64,000 bases of DNA from Rotaria socialis (Eukaryota > Rotifera > Eurotatoria > Philodinida > Philodinidae), in assembly GCA_905331475.1 (NCBI GenBank), contig CAJNYU010003062.1:174961-238960 (forward strand). Direction: 5' to 3'. Below the pieces are notes generated by a model. It made no database searches and was not told where the DNA came from. It worked only from the letters and a program-made list of their open reading frames with translations. The position numbers and the translations under genes are program-made. Positions 61,594 through 64,000 of the stretch are shown piece by piece (position 1 is the first letter of the stretch; each line of letters starts with the position of its first letter).

Positions 61594-63629
61594 TACTAGG
61601 AAATTATGGATGCAATCGAGCAAAGATTTTCTTTTGACTATGTTTTTTTTATTCTTATATAATATTAGGCACTTGTTATGTTTGTTAGTGGCATAGCCAC
61701 AGATAATTTTATGTCATAAAATAATTGATGAAAAGTTAACTATTTTAAATTATTCAGATGAAGTATAAAATAACAAGATATGAATGATTTTTATGTTGGA
61801 GATGCGACTCTTCTCTTTTTTTCAATCATTTGGTTATTGGATGGGTATGTTTTGAGAAGTACCTACTTTTAAGAAGTGCTCGCATTCCAAAGTTTCAACT
61901 TAATTATTTTTAACGTATGATAAAACTTTTGTATCCAATCGATCTGGCCACAAAGCATAGCCATTCGAAAAAAGAGAAAGTACTGTATCAGATAATACGA
62001 AATAAAGTGTCAGCAAAAGTATAATCTCAAATAACTGGAAGAAATACTGGAATCCACTACTAACTTTACTTAGGTGTTTTATTATCCTAATATACATTCG
62101 TCGTCATTTTGAAAGTTTTCTTGTGAGAGAATACCTGTGTATGATTACGCATCACAATGGTTGATGTGGTCCTGAATATCTCCAAATTTTTAATGTGTTT
62201 ATAGTAAGTAGGTACTCTGGAGGAAAAACTTCACTATCATGAATGAATCAATACACTGACAACGCTAGGACGTCTTTTTTATTGGTTCCTTGCATTTTCT
62301 AAACTTAGGATTGGTTGTCATTTCTTCCACCTATTTATATTTATATTTATTATGTCATCCTGTATGTATCAGTAGCTATCATTTCATTTTCTTTATTTAG
62401 TACTGAATATTGGTTCCTTTTTTCTGTGGTGCCCCTATTTTATGCACTTTGTTCATCATTATTTTAGCTTTCGATCGAAAACTGCTGTTATAGGATTTTT
62501 CCTACAGCTTGTTAGATTATTTTTCTTTATTTATAGTCAGTTAGAATTATACACTTTATCGATTGATCACTAGGCATATGTATGTTTCGTGAAATTATTT
62601 ACGCTTACAACTTTGGCAATTAAAAAAGAATGATTCATATTTGACATGATTTAGCAATGTGAGTGACTTTTTCTTTATTGAAGTTATCAAGAGAAGAGAA
62701 CCAATGTGATCTGTCTGTAAATTAAGTTCATTCAATCTTGCAAAGTTAAAAAAGAAATGAAGAATAACGACAATAGATAGTTATCATTTAGTTATATCAA
62801 TGCTTGCATTAGTTTTAAATCAAGTATAGAAAACAATTCAATTCAGTTTATCTCCGAGTTAGTCACTTACCTGTTTCCAACGTAAGACACCATCAAGTCG
62901 AGTAGACTTTCCTAGGTCTTTATCTACTGTAAATGTTATAAAGAAGAATTTCTTTTGTATTCAAAAAAAACTGTCAATCTGAAGAAATTCTACGACTTTT
63001 ACTGCAAGAAAAAAGTTCAAATACTAAGCAAACCAAGACTACAAACTTGCTGATCTATAATAGTGATAATCATTGCAAGTTTTAAATGACTGCAATGTTT
63101 CAAAAAGTCGATACGTTAAATTCATCTTATACTGTTTTCTAGACGCAAATCTTTGTACTAAGTGTTTCTCACTTGTTGTTCAATCAAAGAACAACATATA
63201 TGTGTATTGCATAATAACGATTATCTCTTCCACACAGATCACCATACAAGGTCTATGTTGATTTTAGTCGTAGAAACATCGTGTAATTCATCGATAGAGA
63301 AGTCATATGAGCAAGACGGGAGTCGCCACTCATATTGTACCTTATATATTCTGTTGATATTATTTCTTTTAATAGTTCATCCTCTAAAAAAGTATCTTCG
63401 ATATTTCTAGAAATACACATGCATATATGTGTCCGTGAATACAAAGTTTAAAAATAAGTTATCATTTAACTCAAAACGTTATCATCCTATCTGTTCCATG
63501 AAATAGTATAAAAGTAACAACATTTACTTTATTTCTAACCACTTTCATCAGAACAGAGAACAGACGTGACAATATCAAACAATAGAATACCGTCTAGAAT
63601 TTAACATTTCATTCTTTTCACGCACAATT
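61594..63629. other. Intergenic within the DGAT2 tandem array
   Basis: 3' flank of copy 1, then the upstream region of copy 2. From about 63210 it is homologous to the region upstream of copy 1 (shared CACACAGATCA, GTGAATACAAAGTTTAAAAA and AACAATAGAATACCGTCT). No other gene is seen. Confidence 0.6.
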
Positions 63630-64000
63630 ATGACCGAAGAGATTCTCGCACCAACATCTTCTCCGTCAAATGAAGAGCCACGTGATGAGGCTTACACTTC
63701 GACATCATCTCTTTCAGACGACAAATCACACAATGAGGTTTCTAATACCCAATCAAAACAAGAGCTCACCAACCAATCTGAACAATTGACTCTCACAACT
63801 AATCATCGTACCTTTGCACCATTAAATACTCCTTTGTATCGTCGACGACAAACGTTAACTATTCTTGTTTGGTTCACTGTGCCATGGATTTGTCTTTACA
63901 TATCATTCGTTCTTCTTCGTTGTCATAATTGGTATATTGTTGCCAGTTTTATAGCTTATTTAACATGGATGGTCTTTTTTCAAACATTTTCACGACGAGG
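63630..64000 (+). CDS. DGAT2: DGAT2/MOGAT-family acyltransferase, tandem copy 2 (partial)
   Basis: Starts ATG 63630 (MTEEILAPTSSPSNEEPRDE...) and runs off the window end; 123 codons are visible. After only about two N-terminal repeat units it joins the same sequence as copy 1 (SLSDDKSHNEVSNTQSKQ). It is then nearly identical to copy 1 through the transmembrane hairpin, with about four differences in ~300 nt. The first ~60 nt and the upstream DNA are clearly more divergent. The catalytic domain lies outside the window, so intactness cannot be judged. Confidence 0.88.
   Translation, partial: MTEEILAPTSSPSNEEPRDEAYTSTSSLSDDKSHNEVSNTQSKQELTNQSEQLTLTTNHRTFAPLNTPLYRRRQTLTILVWFTVPWICLYISFVLLRCHNWYIVASFIAYLTWMVFFQTFSRR

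Overview
This window is AT-rich nuclear DNA from an animal. The genes have many short spliceosomal introns (often 50-65 bp, GT...AG), clear animal-type products (BRSK kinase, muscleblind, ZYG11, GRASP, GRB2, UBXN4), a 5S rRNA gene and many small non-autonomous DNA transposons. The compact introns, the tandem TIR+SAM proteins and possible trans-splice acceptors just upstream of start codons fit a bdelloid rotifer best. That assignment is an inference; no marker in the window proves it.

Layout: 1-2887 (+) is the 3' part of a BRSK/SAD kinase gene. 8116-15382 (-) is a muscleblind (MBNL) splicing-factor gene of about 12 coding exons, with a polyQ tract and a predicted fifth CCCH finger at its 3' end. 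A low-complexity, gene-poor 5 kb lies upstream of it. 20708-23977 (-) is an MBOAT lysophospholipid acyltransferase and 25064-25354 (-) is SmE (SNRPE). 25673-32703 (-) is ZYG11, a substrate receptor of CUL2 ubiquitin ligases, with a hAT-like element in an intron and a 9-bp-TSD element just upstream. 33581-35218 (-) is a Golgi GRASP protein with an unusual His/Asp tail. 36377-38303 (-) is an unrecognised two-exon gene. 38304-43889 is mostly empty, but holds a 5S rRNA gene (42635-42753), an N gap and a perfect 216-bp palindrome.

43890-45069 (-) is GRB2/drk and 45215-45968 (-) a mitochondrial 2-Cys peroxiredoxin. It is divergent from a Ly6/sleepless-like GPI protein (46352-47053, +). 47829-49244 (+) is UBXN4/erasin. 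50221-52692 and 54739-57157 (both -) are paralogous proteins with the order helical repeat, TIR, SAM, CaaX; the second has an in-frame TGA where the first has Trp. 59961-61593 and 63630-64000 (+) are tandem DGAT2/MOGAT-like acyltransferases whose N-termini differ in the copy number of a 16-residue repeat.

Most of these are unrelated housekeeping or signalling genes. The accessory interest lies in the TIR-SAM pair, the DGAT2 tandem array, the extra muscleblind finger, the GRASP histidine tail, and at least four families of short inverted-repeat elements, three of them with readable target-site duplications. Two inverted repeats touching assembly gaps (24806 and 42763-42846) may be assembly artefacts.
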